This document shows, one piece after another, positions 46,800-58,752 of a DNA stretch of 64,000 nucleotides. Numbering within the stretch: the first letter of the stretch is position 1; every line of letters starts with the position of its first letter. Made by a program: the position numbers and the translations under genes. Below the pieces are notes generated by a model that saw nothing but the letters and a program-made list of their open reading frames with translations, was not told the DNA's origin and searched no databases. The stretch covers positions 13,344,329-13,408,328 of the forward strand of contig NC_069090.1 in the NCBI RefSeq assembly GCF_947172395.1. Direction: 5' to 3'. This stretch comes from Bicyclus anynana. Its lineage: Eukaryota; Arthropoda; Insecta; Lepidoptera; Nymphalidae.

Positions 46800-47395
46800 C
46801 CACCCAGTTATTGTTAAGGACTCGGCGCTCGAAATTGTTGACTAGTATATACCTAGGACACACAGTCCAGTTAGGTAGGTCCAATTTTGAGAAGGAGGTA
46901 AACCGCCGAATCCAACTCGGTTGGGCAGTGTTCGGGACACTTCGCGACATCTATTCGTCCGAAATTCCTCAGTGCCTGGAGACGAAAGTCTTCGAACAGT
47001 GCGTGTGAGCTAAGGATCCGAGACCTGGTCGCTAACCTGTGGCCCTTATAAAAAAGGCCCAAAGTCATTCAGCAGGCAATGAAGCGCGCTATGCTTGTGA
47101 GTTTCTCTGCGTGATCGAATTAAAAATGAGGAGATCCGCAGAAGAACCAAAGTCACTTACATAACTCAGTGAGTCGCGAAGCTGAAGTGGCAATGGACAG
47201 GCCACATAGTTCGAAGAGCCGACGGATATTGGGGTCTCAAGGTGCTGGAATGGCGACCCCGCACCTGAAAGCGCAGTGTTGGTCGAGCGGATTGCAGAGA
47301 GCCGCTGGATGCTGGCGGCTTGAGACCGGTTTGTTTCGAAGTCTAGGCAAGAGGCCTACGTCCAGTTGTGGACGACCATCGGCTGTTAATGATGA
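46800..47395 (+). pseudogene. RTE-type LINE C-terminus, multiply broken
   Basis: Encodes YLGHTVQLGRSNFEKEVNRR, IQLGWAVFGTLRDIYSSEIP and TKVFEQCV, then in other frames the GSETWSLT-like, RDRIKNEEIRRRTKVT and KLKWQWTGHIVRR segments of the family at 28925. Several frameshifts and an indel near 47010. It extends the family about 100 residues further 5' than the other copies here. Confidence 0.8.
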
Positions 47396-47584
47396 AAGAA
47401 AGTGAAGTTTGGGGAATGTCTATCCCCGGCCCAAGCCTATTTTAATCACTCGACAATTTACTTATACCTAAAAAAAATCTTCATAATTCTACTTTGATAA
47501 TGAAATAACTTTATCAAAAAAGTTTGCTGAAACGTTTTATGACATTTTTAATTTACGAGTATCTATAATTTGTCCACAATGGGG

Positions 47585-47760
47585 ACAAGCTAAGATTGAC
47601 CATACAGCATCTGTAAGTAATGATACAATCTAAGATGGAAGCGAGCTAACTTATTAGGAGTAGGACGAAAATCCACACCGCTTACGGTTTCTACATGACA
47701 TCGTATCGGAACGCTAAATCGCTTGGCGGTACGATGGTACGATCTTTCTCTTTCCGGTAA
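47585..47760 (-). mobile_element. SINE type 1 fragment
   Basis: Reverse partial copy covering the tail half and CGCTAAATCGCTTGGCGGTA block; tRNA-like head missing. Confidence 0.7.
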
Positions 47761-49255
47761 AAAAAGATTGCAATACGGTCAAAAACTTCTCCTTTTCTGA
47801 AGTCGGTTAATAAAATAACACATTTTATGAGCATATCCATAGTCCATACATGGCGATGCTAAGGCAGATTACTGAGTAGGTACGGTTGGAAAGCTATACC
47901 ATAATTTCCCCATAATTGAGTTGACCCGGTTTTGACTTCTAATCTAGACTGCTATTAACATTAGTCTGTAGTCGCGGAGATATTATCATCACCTCTTACT
48001 ATCTTGCGGACTATTTAATTAAAACAGATATTCAATAAGGTTTGGGGAAGTAGTAAAAAGCAATTAATTCGACAAGTTTTTGATAGGCAATTTTGAACCT
48101 ATTGAAACTTATTTAGGTTTATTTGAAAGCTTTTATTGACAATATTAAAAATTAACTTTTGTTTAAATGCGCTTATTTAAGCCTTACTAAAGTAATGGTT
48201 TATTAAAATTTTTTAACCTTATATATAAACATCTGCGTGATCTACGTAAATTTTTTTTGATACGTTTTTAAAAATGAAAATAGCTAGATCGAATTATTGC
48301 CTCTAAAACTCCTCGCATACCTACTAATTTTCATAAAAATCTTTGAAGCCGTTTCCGAAATTTAGATTAGGTTTATGTATAATGTTAAAATTAATATACA
48401 TATTACATATACTCGTACAAGAATTGCTCGTTTAACCTTTAACGTTTCACTACTAAACACAATAAGAGTAGGTATATTTTACGACGTTCTACTGCCAGGC
48501 TGTGGATTGAGAGAATATTTATTTAGTGATGTTAGTAGTCCAGATAGACACATATAGACCGGATAGATACATTGAGTTTATAAATACAATTGCAATCAAA
48601 AAACTTGCAACAATATGACAACAACTTGCCACAGTATAGCCGTGTGGTAAAGTTGTACTTACATAAACGAGTATGAAAAAACTTACCGTTCGGCCGAACG
48701 CAGCTGCATATCCCATAACGAGCGAGAATCGAATCAGTTAATTAGATCGGGGTTGGAAATAACTGTTTACAGTACAAAAACATAATGCATTCTATATTTA
48801 TAGTTGTTCGTAACGGGCAAGGGTTCCCACGATGAAGATCTTCCCAGAATAAGGACGCCGCGCAAAAAAGTTATTGTCAGACAAATATGGCGCTCACCTA
48901 GCGTGGAGCGTGATCGTGTTGTACTGTTTTCTTTCTTTCTTTGTTTTTTTTTTGAAATTGTTATACGGACTATAATAGGAAAACTAGGCAGCTAGACGAA
49001 CGGTGGATGTTAGATGTAAAACAACTGCATTAGCAATTAGGCATGATAGATAGGGCACTAATTTAGAACCTGTGTAAAATTTAAAATTATTCTTCTGTTG
49101 AAAATCAAAACGTTTAACTGAGTCAGAGAGGTCAATTACGTTAGAACATATTAATTGACCGACTTCTAAAAAAGAGCAGGCTATAGAACTTCCTCCTCCT
49201 TGATATAGATTCGACTGTATGTATGCTTTTTTAGTCTGTGCATATATTGCACCCT

Positions 49256-49400
49256 TCACTTCGTCCGCGCGAAATTCAGTTTTTCACAAATCCAGCGTGA
49301 ACCATGGATAATTCCGGGATAAAAGTAGCCTATGTCATGCTCCTTTTTCTTTAAGAAAATTCCTATTAAAATAAGTCCAGCCGTTCCAGTTAACCCACAT
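49256..49400 (-). mobile_element. Helitron-like 3' fragment
   Basis: Reverse strand matches the end of the 405-782 element (ACTTCGTCCGCGCGAAATTC, ATGGATAATTCCGGGATAAA on the + strand). No clear 5' end. Confidence 0.5.
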
Positions 49401-49487
49401 GCAAACAGACACCCTTTTTTTATTAAAAGTTGTTAGTGTTTCAGTACCATGTAAATAACTATAAGCTCTTGAGAATACACTGTTATA

Positions 49488-49660
49488 TCACGTGTCTCAA
49501 ACGGTGAAGAAAATACATCGTGAGGAACCCTGCATACCTGTGTGTGCGAAATTTGCCAATCCGCATTGGGCCAGCGTGGTGCATGGAATAAGGCCTAACC
49601 CGTCTCATTCTGAGAGGAGACTCGTAGAGCCGAAAATGGATTGCTTATGATGATTGATGA
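49488..49660 (+). mobile_element. tRNA-derived SINE, type 2, 5' truncated
   Basis: Lacks the tRNA-like head. It keeps TATCACGTGTCTCAA, CATCGTGAGGAACCCTGCAT and CTCATTCTGAGAGGAGACTC. Confidence 0.75.
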
Positions 49661-49667
49661 TGATTAG

Positions 49668-49845
49668 TTTATACATTATATAAGTATTTATATAATGTAT
49701 AAATACAAGTAGTATATAATTGTATATTAATATTATAATATCAACTATCTTAGCACCCATAACACAAGCTACTATGTTTGCTTACTTTGGGGCTACATAG
49801 TGATGTGTATTGTTTAAGTATATTTATTTATTTATTTATTATTTA
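49668..49845 (+). repeat. LINE 3'-end-like repeat with a 16-bp hairpin
   Basis: Sister of 36785-36945. Its first 36 bases form a perfect hairpin (arm TTTATACATTATATAA, loop 4). Tail GTTTAAGTATATTTATTTAT. Confidence 0.6.
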
Positions 49846-50462
49846 AAAAAATGCACATTTGCCCAGTTTGGTTAACTTGTCTTACTGGTGCATACCCTGA
49901 TATACAATCTTATGCACGCCACTGTTGCCTAGCTACAGTCGCTATCGCCTCGTGGGCAGAGCTTAGTGTCATCGCTTACATAACACAGCTTACGGTACTA
50001 GTGTCAACTCACTAAGCGAGAATCGAATAGGTATAGGAAATAGCTCTTGGTCAGGTTTCTCTTTAATGGCCTACACGCGACAATTAAGCGTAGAATTTAA
50101 GAGCGCTTTCCACAAGATTTTCTCTTCCCGGAAAGGAGCGTTTTACTTATTATGTACAATGTTTAACCTTATTATGAAGGAAATCGTTGTTTTATAATCT
50201 AGTTTATGGTTTTTTCGTGCAATAATATGTCAAAGAGAAAATGTGCGTGAGATCGTCGACTTAATCACTTTTCTTAATTTAATTTATTAATAGTACCTAC
50301 GTGAGTATATGATATTATGATATCTGACATTATTCAAAGGATTTTTGTGCGGCTTTAATTCATAAAGAAGAAGATTATAAACCTACCTCCAGGTCGCCAA
50401 TGCGTGTTGGCGGATTTAGGGTTGCGTTTGATTTTTTAACGATAATAATATGCTAATAATAT

Positions 50463-50788
50463 GATCTGTGATAGCCCAGTGGATCTGTGATAGCCCAGTG
50501 GATATGACCTCTGCCTCCGATTCCGGAGGGTGTGGGTTCGAATCCGGTCCGGGGCATGCACCTCCAACTTTTCAGTTGTGTGCATTTTAAGAAATTAAAT
50601 ATCACGTGTCTCAATCGGTGAAGGAAAACATCGTGAGGAAACCTGCATACCAGAAAATTTTCTTAATTCTCTGCGTGTGTGTAGTCTGCCAATCCGCATT
50701 GGGCCAGCGTGGTGGACTATTGGCCTAACCCCTCTCATTCTGAGAGGAGACTCGAGCTCAGCAGTGAGCCGAATATGGGTTGATGACG
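50463..50788 (+). mobile_element. tRNA-derived SINE, type 2, with duplicated head
   Basis: Complete copy with box B GGTTCGAATCC. The first 19 bases (GATCTGTGATAGCCCAGTG) are present twice in tandem at 50463-50500. Confidence 0.85.
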
Positions 50789-50944
50789 ATCGATTTTTTT
50801 TTTTGGCCACGGCGGTCAATCTCATGTTGAGATTAACCATGTACGCAGGATATATTGTAGTGCACACTACCCTCCACTGCACTAAAAGAAACTTGGTATT
50901 TTTGCTTCTGTAAATTCTAACCAGTTTAAATAGTTTCTAACCAT

Positions 50945-51181
50945 TTTGAGTGGAAAAGGAGAGTGTTTGTTACCAGTCAAAGGATCCTTTAACCCTACAC
51001 AAAACGTTCACAAGTGCGTGACTTCACTCAAGGTCATTCTCTGCCATTCTAGCATCTTATTTTGGTTACAGTTTGATTTATTAATTAAGTTGTCCTAACA
51101 AATGTTGTGAATCATAACCTTTGTTCGACATTAGTTTTCTTATTTTTGTAAACACCTCTGAGTCTGCTAAAAATAGTAAGG
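50945..51181 (-). repeat. Dispersed repeat, reverse member of an inverted pair
   Basis: Reverse complement of 39576-39803 with diverged positions. Element type unknown. Confidence 0.6.
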
Positions 51182-52008
51182 CCCCATTTTTTTATTGGCA
51201 CCAGGGCCCTTGGTCACCTAGCTACGCCACTGGGCAGTTGGTGTTGCTATCTGATTGAATATAAAAGTTGGTACGCATGAATACATAGCGCATATTATGA
51301 CGAGCGCTGATCGCTATTCAATCAGCCGTTACGCTCTACTTTGTCCGCGTTTCACCCATTTGCATTAGAGTCAGAGGCGCAGCGTAATTACTTGGGACTT
51401 CTTCCATGTTGCATTTCCTTGTTATTGGCCGTCTATTTTTTGCGAACAGACTATAATAAAGCCATACTCGATGTGCAAAGTTTGCCAACAACCTAATTAG
51501 AAATGACGGTAGAAAACGTATGTCGTTTCATAACTTATTTATTCTAAATTATGTATTGTTTTTTACAAAATCTTGTTCAAAATATATTTTATATCTGATT
51601 GTTCTAAACTTATTTATCAAAATTATTTTCATCAGTTTAACACCAAGTTAATTATAATTGTTATTAGGGGTGAAATAGCGATTTATACCCTAATTTTTGT
51701 TTGTTGGTAAACAGTGCACATTGAGTATTGCTGGCTATGCTAGTCGTATATGGCTTTATTGTAGACAAGCGCATCGTTACCATTAGGTAATGAGAGGTGG
51801 ATGAAATTTTTTGTAGAGGTAATATTTGAGGAAGACTTTAGTCCTGTACATTATACTACCCTAACACAGAAATTTTAAATTGTAACTGTTCAAATAAATC
51901 GTCCGTTTATAGGCACAACTGAGAACTGTACAATTTTAACTGTGCAGTTCGATTAGACAAAAGTGTACAGTTAAAGCTGCACAGTCAAAACTGAAAGCCT
52001 GTAGCCCG

Positions 52009-52054
52009 CATAATCTCAATCTTATTTTGCCTACTCAATAAGATTGAGATTATG
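52009..52054. repeat. Perfect 18-bp hairpin
   Basis: Arm CATAATCTCAATCTTATT (52009-52026) and its exact complement (52037-52054), loop of 10 bases. Confidence 0.88.
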
Positions 52055-52810
52055 ATACGAGTATATATATACTTTTGAGAATATTTCCATTTTCTTCTAC
52101 CTTCAGACTTCCATAATCATAATATTGTCATTTGCCACATTGCTACAGAAAATAAACAAAAGTACCAGTTGAATCTAATCAGACAAACAGAAGGAGCTTT
52201 AATAGCTTCAATCTTTGACCCATTCTTAAAAAGGTCAGTTAAATAAAAATATACATTTCCACAACATTTCCATCATAAACTAGTGTGATCGCTTTCATCA
52301 AAACTATAGTCGTTTAGATATCAATCTTCCGTTTTACAGTTGAATTATCAAGTATCAAATTACTAATGCCCCGATTATATAGCTGAGATATAAGGAGATA
52401 GATGTACAAGTGAGGCACGCGACTCGCCTCGCTCCAGTGACCGTCTCGATCGACATCATCCACACTGCACATTACGCTATAGCTTTCTTAAACAATAATT
52501 TCGTCTATGTAATCTTTGAATAACATCGACAGTGGGTCTGTAAACTAGTTTGTCGGTTATGATGGAATATATTATTTTGAATTACTCGCTGCTCTAATGT
52601 TTTCTCTACAAATGACTGTTGGTGAATGTATAGATACCATAAAAATGCAATGTATTTATTGGATGGTATTTGAACCATTGAAGGAGTAGCCTTGGATGTA
52701 GAAGGGCGGCTACCGATATATATTTCTGGGTAAAATAATAAAATTTTACATTTAAGTCCTCAAATATCAAATTACTAATGCTCCGATTATATAGCTGAGA
52801 TAAAGAGTTA

Positions 52811-52985
52811 ATCATCATCATCATCATCATATCAGCCGATGGACGTCCACTGCAGGACATGGGTCTTTTGTAGGGACTTCCAAACATCACGATACTGAGC
52901 CACCTGCATCCAGCGAATCCCGGCGACTCGCTTGATGTCGTCAGTCCACCTGGTGGGGGGTCGGCCAACACTGAGCTTACTTGTG
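52811..52985 (-). pseudogene. RTE-type LINE 3' fragment
   Basis: Reverse strand: last 50 or so codons of the 28925-29372 family followed by (ATG)n. The 121-codon open frame here is this relic read out of frame. Confidence 0.8.
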
Positions 52986-53359
52986 TGCGTTAAAGAGTTA
53001 ATAAAGACTTTATTTATTTATTATTTAAACCATTACAGGGGATTAATTTGCAGTCCAGGATCTAGAGCATTTTTATTGTGAGCCAAAATGTTCGTTTTGT
53101 TTTTTGTTATTTTGAATCATCTCGATATTAAACTTAATACATAGAGTCGTGTCGTTGTGTGTGATGTCGTTCCCACTTCTAGCAAATTTTTGGTTTTATT
53201 TGTGAGCTAAGACTTGCAAATGGCTTTTTATTATATTCTTTATTACAGTTATTTCTGTGTATATGCAATTTTCCACAATAAAGATTGTTATTATTATTAG
53301 AAAATCGGTATAAAATTGTATGATGCCTTCACTGAAAAAATGTTTTCTCATTTTTACAG

Positions 53360-53449
53360 GACGAATTGGAGACACTGCGTTCGAAGTTGGACAAAGTGGA
53401 AAACGAACGAACACATTACAAAAACGAGACTGAAAAATTGGAAACTAAG
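53360..53449 (+). CDS. Mhcl: Myosin XVIII exon: first coiled-coil rod segment
   Basis: A 90-base, 30-codon exon in phase 0 on both sides, with acceptor TTTTTACAG and donor AAG|GTAAGT. The product runs DELETLRSKLDKVENERT then HYKNETEKLETK. It is almost entirely charged with Leu/Val at heptad spacing, a coiled coil. It aligns by eye with the start of the MYO18 rod, where an LRSKLEKxExER segment follows the neck at the same distance. The rest of the rod, hundreds of residues, should follow in further exons. None was recognised before 64000, so they lie beyond the window or are too short and diverged for me to see. Confidence 0.85.
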
Positions 53450-53479
53450 GTAAGTTGATACATTTTGATAACACCTAAA

Positions 53480-53569
53480 GTGTTTTCAGATAGCATGGGT
53501 ATCGTGACTCGCGGCAAACTTTCAAGAGTGAAACGAACTGTCACCGTTCCAATGCTATCTGTAAAACAC
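53480..53569. repeat. Inverted repeat just inside the intron after the rod exon
   Basis: Arms 53480-53498 and 53549-53569 (GTGTTTTCAGATAGCATGG and its near complement). The right-arm core ATGCTATCTGTAAAACAC also occurs at about 11773-11790. Confidence 0.6.
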
Positions 53570-54552
53570 GTTACAGTGAAAGATTCTGTTCATCCAAGAA
53601 GGTCATTAGACAGTGCTGCGAATTCTAGCAATATTCGCTAAAAGCGAATCGTGTTATTAAAAAGGAAGTCTGTTTAAAATAAAACTCTGGTGACTTTGAT
53701 GCGGATGACTCTGCTCTCCCATTATGGTACCTACAGAATATACCTACTTAATTAGAGAAAACCCCTGACAGTCGTGAATTTAGCTAGAAGTTATTTTATA
53801 CTGTCAAAATTTCACCATTTTTCTTTTCACCATAATTGAACAATAATTCTGATGTCTTCGGATCCACATGTTCATTGTTAAAAACATCTCGATCATGTCC
53901 CTGCATTACAATTGATCCAATCGACTAAAAGATAGAATACCACTGTCAGATATGTAAAATTTATAACAAACTATTTTAAGTACACATCGGACGATAAATC
54001 GGCTGTGGTTGTAAATACTTCAGACAATAGCACTATTCTGTGAATATGTTTATAAAACTCGACAGTTAGTCTCGATTTTTTTTATCTGTCTCTTTTTAAC
54101 ACCATACTATAGAAAGAGATAAAGAACTATCAAGTCATAAAAACATCGATACAGAATAGCGCTCCGGATTTGCGTGCTATATGCACTTGAATCCGTTATT
54201 CATCTTATTAGCAGTTAGTGTTTACGGTTAAGTACAACTCTTAACTCAAGTTACTCTCTGAAACGTTAATTAGCACGGATAAATCTTCGTAACTGCCACT
54301 CCGAGTGAACAAATAGCTGCTTACCTGTAATTGCTTAATAGCACTTCGTGTTAGTGGAATTGTCAGCGTTTTATGAGATAATTGTATCAATTCGTTTGTA
54401 CACAGATATTAAATGAAGGCCATCCTTTTCATAGAGTTCTCGATAGCTGGATTTATAATTCAGATATCTGACACACAATAAGTCAGCCAAAGTTTAACAA
54501 TACGAGATGAATTTTTCAAGAGAGTTTTTGTCACACAACTCAACGTAAGTTT

Positions 54553-54611
54553 CGTTAAGCATTTTTTTTACATTCAACAGTCTTAGTTAATGTAAAAAAA
54601 TTAGCTTAACG
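54553..54611. repeat. Imperfect 23-bp hairpin
   Basis: Arms start CGTTAAGC and end ACATT/AATGT, with T-rich middle and a 14-base loop. Confidence 0.55.
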
Positions 54612-54984
54612 ATACAAATAAACATTATTATAAGTTCAAAAATAAAAGAAATCAATATTAAAATATTTAACTTGAAAATATGCAGTGGAATAAACTGTGT
54701 CGTCTTCGAACAAAACCGGTGAGCCTTGACAAAGGTCAATAACGCCAATAATCCAAATGTTTTGAAAACAGGATACGCAGGTGTTTCACCTGCTTAGGTA
54801 AGCAAAAAAAAAAACACTTTTGTCCTTAGCAACGAATCCTTAAAAACAAACCTTAAATTCTATAGAAATTAAAAATTTTGTATTGAATTCGTAGACTATA
54901 AGAAGCTTACCTTTAGCAACCTGAACCTTAAAAATAAAGCCTCAAATCCTGTTGAAATTCAATCACATTAATGTTATTTTAAAA

Positions 54985-55157
54985 TTTGTGTGTGTGTAAG
55001 TATGTAAGTATGTTTGTTCCTCCTGAAATTTGGAATAGATATAGATTTTATTCTGGACTAACGCATAAGCTATTCATCCCGGTAAAATCCACGGTTCCCT
55101 CGGGATTTGTGAAAAACTGAATTCCTCGTGGACAAAGTCGCGGGCGTCTGCTACTTT
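54985..55157 (+). mobile_element. Helitron-like 3' part
   Basis: Matches the end of 405-782 (CCACGGTTCCCTCGGGATTT, GACAAAGTCGCGGGCG). The terminal CTAG is mutated. Confidence 0.5.
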
Positions 55158-55692
55158 AATATATTAATAATACAGTTAAATCCGTCCGTATGTAGTGTCC
55201 GTCAGTTTTAATTGTACAGTTTTTTCTAAAGATATTGATTGAAATTTCTATTACGTAAAATGTGCAGTTAAAACTGTGCAAATATAATAATTTAAGGTCT
55301 AAACGCTGAAGGCCGGTCTGGGTAAGATAATATTTTTCGAAAATTAACGCTGGCCTTTGATAAAGTTCAAACTTAGAATCTTACATAGATTGAACTTTTA
55401 ACATTAATATACTTGCACTTTTTTTTAAATAAAAGATTACAAAAAAGTTTCTTGTACACGCTAGAAAAAGCTAATATTTGATCGACACTGTCAACAGCGC
55501 CATCTATGGGTACATGAGTGTAATAGGCACTAAATCAATACTCAGCGCGCGAAGAATTGTTTTCCTCTGCAGCTAGATGTCTCTTTTTAAAAATTATATT
55601 AATGTCAATTTTCTGAATTCCATGTGTGAATTTATATTTTGTAAATTAATTTAAGGATGGTTAGAAAGACACCATCTTACCACATATTTTTT

Positions 55693-55842
55693 AACTAAAG
55701 GAATATATGCCATATTTTTTATAATATGACCAATATTGACATTCCCCTCCAACTAGTCGGGAAAGACTGTGCTAGGAGTGGGTACGACAATAGACCAACG
55801 GGGCGGGGATCGAACCACTCTTAGCGTTGAGCTATTGAGGCT
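55693..55842 (-). mobile_element. tRNA-derived SINE, type 3
   Basis: Reverse strand: CCTCAATAGCTCAACGC head, box B GGTTCGATCCC, GTACCCACTCCTAGCACAG body, tail with GGCATATATTCCTTTAG. Confidence 0.78.
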
Positions 55843-56430
55843 TTATTGAGGACTATCGCAGATAAGATTGAATTTGTAGCTGAATAAAAAAAAATTGAGC
55901 AATAATAAACTAACTCTCTGACATATCAAGTTAAGTTAACTTTTAACATCAGGCAAAATATCATTCAAGTGTTAATTTTTGGTTGAATATAAAAATAAAC
56001 CCTTAAAATAGATATTTGACAAGTCAATCAATTAATTTATTTTTATAACAGTGACCGCTCGATATCAATGTTAAATTAATTCTCTCTGAAAACTATCTTG
56101 GACTTCATTGTCACTTGAAATGTGGCGAGATTGCAGCCAAGGGTTAATTAGGCGTTCAATAAAAAATCGTACCAATAAATGTCTAACATGTCAATTAATT
56201 CAGTTAGTTATTATTATTACAAGCACTCGATGTCAATGTTAAATCAAATCTCTATGGAAATATCACTGAGTGTGTACCTATACTTATCGACTATTGCAAT
56301 GGAAAACAATGGGCTTGATTATTAACCTCCGTTCAGTGATGCGCATCGTATTAAGACGTATACTGAGCTACGAAAATCTCCTGAAATCGTTGTGTTTCTA
56401 TTCTACTTTAAAGTAGGTTTTATTAGAAGA

Positions 56431-56550
56431 CCAGCTGACGCCCCGCGATTTTACCTATTTAATGTCATAGACTATATATTATCCCCGTACTCCAAAAAGA
56501 ACGGTTGGTCCCGTTTCTTTTGGATTACGGGGGTAAAATATAGTCTAAAG
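56431..56550 (-). mobile_element. Helitron-like fragment, decayed
   Basis: + strand shows CAGCTGACGCCCCGCGATTT, then ATTATCCCCGTACTCC, with a short local inversion near 56500-56540. The 116-codon open frame at 56392 covers it and is not a gene. Confidence 0.4.
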
Positions 56551-57007
56551 ACATTAACCAATAACGTCTTTCTATTAAAATTAATTAATAAAGTAAAAGA
56601 ATTTTCAAAATCGAGTAGATCCGTAGATTACCCATTACAACTTCATAAACTTAGAAGCTACAATGCCAGCAGACTCACATACAGATATACACAGACAGAC
56701 AGTCATACTTATAAATTCGTTTTTTGTTACATCGGGCGATAAAAACAACAACAGCTACACAACTGCGATTAAGAGTTTGTCGTATTTAATGATTTTCCAT
56801 TGAAAGGATAATAATAATAAACTGATGAATAATTTAACTTACGGATATAAGAACAGAGCTGTTCTTTCAAGTACCTACGCTTAAAATCCTGAAAGAACAA
56901 AGACAGACAGACAACAAGTCAATAGCGCCTTGTAAACGATCAAACGTTTTGTCAAATCAAACATGTTTGTCAAACACAACATTTTTATAGTTTCCGTTTA
57001 TCAAACA

Positions 57008-57206
57008 CTAGCTGACGCCGCGCGGTTTTACCCGCGTGGTTTCCGTTCCCGTAGGAATACGTTGATAATATATAGCCTATAACTTCCCCGATAAATGGGC
57101 TATCTAGCACTGAAAGAATTTTTCAAATCGGACCAGTAGTTGCTGAGATTAGCGCGTTCAATCAATCAAACAAACAAACTCTTTAGCTTTTTAATATTAG
57201 TATAGA
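57008..57206 (-). mobile_element. Helitron-like element, complete
   Basis: CTAG at 57008-57011 with A outside and GA at 57205-57206 with T outside, so TC…CTAG between A and T on the reverse strand. Good family consensus. Confidence 0.82.
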
Positions 57207-57866
57207 TTGCGTAACATAAAAATGCAACTCTGTTTAGACGTTGCTTTATATTTAACACTGGCTTAGCTTAATCACCCACATTTACTCATATTATAGTAGT
57301 TTCAGCATTGTAATAAATAAATACATCTCTTAATAATACTTTTTTAACAAGCCCTTATAAAAAAGATTGCAAGTTCATACTAGGATTCATATATAACTGT
57401 AATAACTATTTCTGCAATAAAATATTGTCCATGTACTAAATAAGGGTTTATTAATACATACTAGTTATGCAGCTGACTGTACAAACTAGCTCTCCTTGAG
57501 TCGAAGGATTAATATGCCTGTACACGAAGAAATGACATCTTGTATAGAAGATTGACGGGTTGAGGGTGTATTTCTTGTCATTATCTTTTTTAAACTACCC
57601 ACAGTTTTTAGAAGTTATAAAGTGTACAGGCTACGTAAGCGTCGGTCAAAAAAGATATTTAATATTTAAAAGAAGTGAAAATATAATTGTTAACTACTAT
57701 CAGTGGTGTATAGAACTTTTTAAAGATCCTAAAATACTGAGCATATTCAATAAGTGTGACTTTAATGGATACAAATGCGTGTAAGTAAACCACTACATAC
57801 TTTTTTAAAGTTATAGGTACGTTTTTATAACAAAGATAAATATCGCCTTATAAAGGTGGTAGAATC

Positions 57867-57954
57867 TTTACAAATAGTCAACTGACGTGTCAAAAGTGCT
57901 TGTAAATTGAGCCTACTTGAAATAAATGAATTTTGATTTTGATTTTGATTTTGA
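57867..57954 (+). repeat. LINE 3'-end-like module with (ATTTTG)n
   Basis: AAAAGTGCTTGTAAATTGAG and CCTACTTGAAATAAATG followed by four ATTTTG units. Sister fragments are noted at 8460. Confidence 0.5.
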
Positions 57955-58139
57955 AAGATAACATAGTAATGATCATTGTATCTTTTTATACTGTAAACCC
58001 CGATCTCTGGTAACTGTGATAAAAGTTCTAAATACCTTTACAGTCAACTGTCGACGTATCTACGAGTAGGTGATTTAAATTCGGTAATTTTTGTTAGGAA
58101 AAAAGTCTTTGATTCATAGGAAACATGTTAATTGTCACC

Positions 58140-58474
58140 TATGTTAATATTATAAAGCACAAAAGAGTTTTTTTTGTTTGTTTGCTTTAACGCGCTAATC
58201 TCAGGAACTACTGGTCCGATTTGAAAAAATATTTTAGTATTTGATAGCATATATCGAGGAAGGCTATGTTTAATTATCATTCTAAGACCAATAGGAGCGG
58301 AGCACCAATGAAAAATGTTGCAAAACCGGAGGATTTTTCCTATTGTTTATATTTTGAATTATATCTTTGTAAAATGATTAGCGTACTATTTATAAAACAT
58401 GCGATACGATATATACAAAAGGGGGTGAAATAAGGGCTTACATCGACTTTCACGCAGTCGAGGGCGTCCGCTAG
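58140..58474 (+). mobile_element. Helitron-like element, chimeric
   Basis: 5' part TTAATATTATAAAGC and GGAACTACTGGTCCGATTTG as in the short subfamily. The 3' part has the AGGGCGTCCGCTAG end of the long subfamily. Confidence 0.6.
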
Positions 58475-58752
58475 TTAAGAATATATTAAGTTGTCATGCG
58501 TTTATCAAATGGAATTTGCTTTGAAGATGAAGAAAGAACACGAATGTTTCATAGGTTCGTCATTCATAAACATCGTACTCGGGAGAGTGTTTCCTTGACC
58601 GAGAGTTAAAAATAATGATTTTGAGAAGAAATAGACGTCCGTGAATGAAACGAATTATATAACGACTCTTTAGTAGATATAGATACTACTACTTTAAGAG
58701 TATCTATCTATACGAGTAATTTAAATGTATAAAGTTCAAGAAAATTTATTTT

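Larger units (their letters stand above)
37279..53359 (+). other. 16-kb intron between the neck-rod junction exon and the first rod exon
   Basis: Phase-0 intron from GTACAT to TTTTTACAG. It contains two copies of a TTAA-flanked transposon, SINEs, RTE-type LINE relics, a long foldback and several Helitron-like pieces, all listed separately. Nothing identifiable was seen in about 39310-39575, 39804-41400, 44231-44569, 45249-45713, 45941-46142, 46335-46790, 47396-47584, 47761-49255, 49846-50462, 51182-52008 and 52055-52810. The GC-rich spots in it show no conserved coding potential. Confidence 0.8.

Noticed and set aside
7311..50788. tRNA genes suggested by box A and box B sequences
   Set aside because: In every case the tRNA-like head runs into a conserved SINE body and A-rich or ATG-rich tail, and the cloverleaf is degenerate.
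57560..57784. 74-codon open frame with a GYVSVGQKRYLIF product
   Set aside because: No splice context, promoter or family match; AT-rich chance frame.
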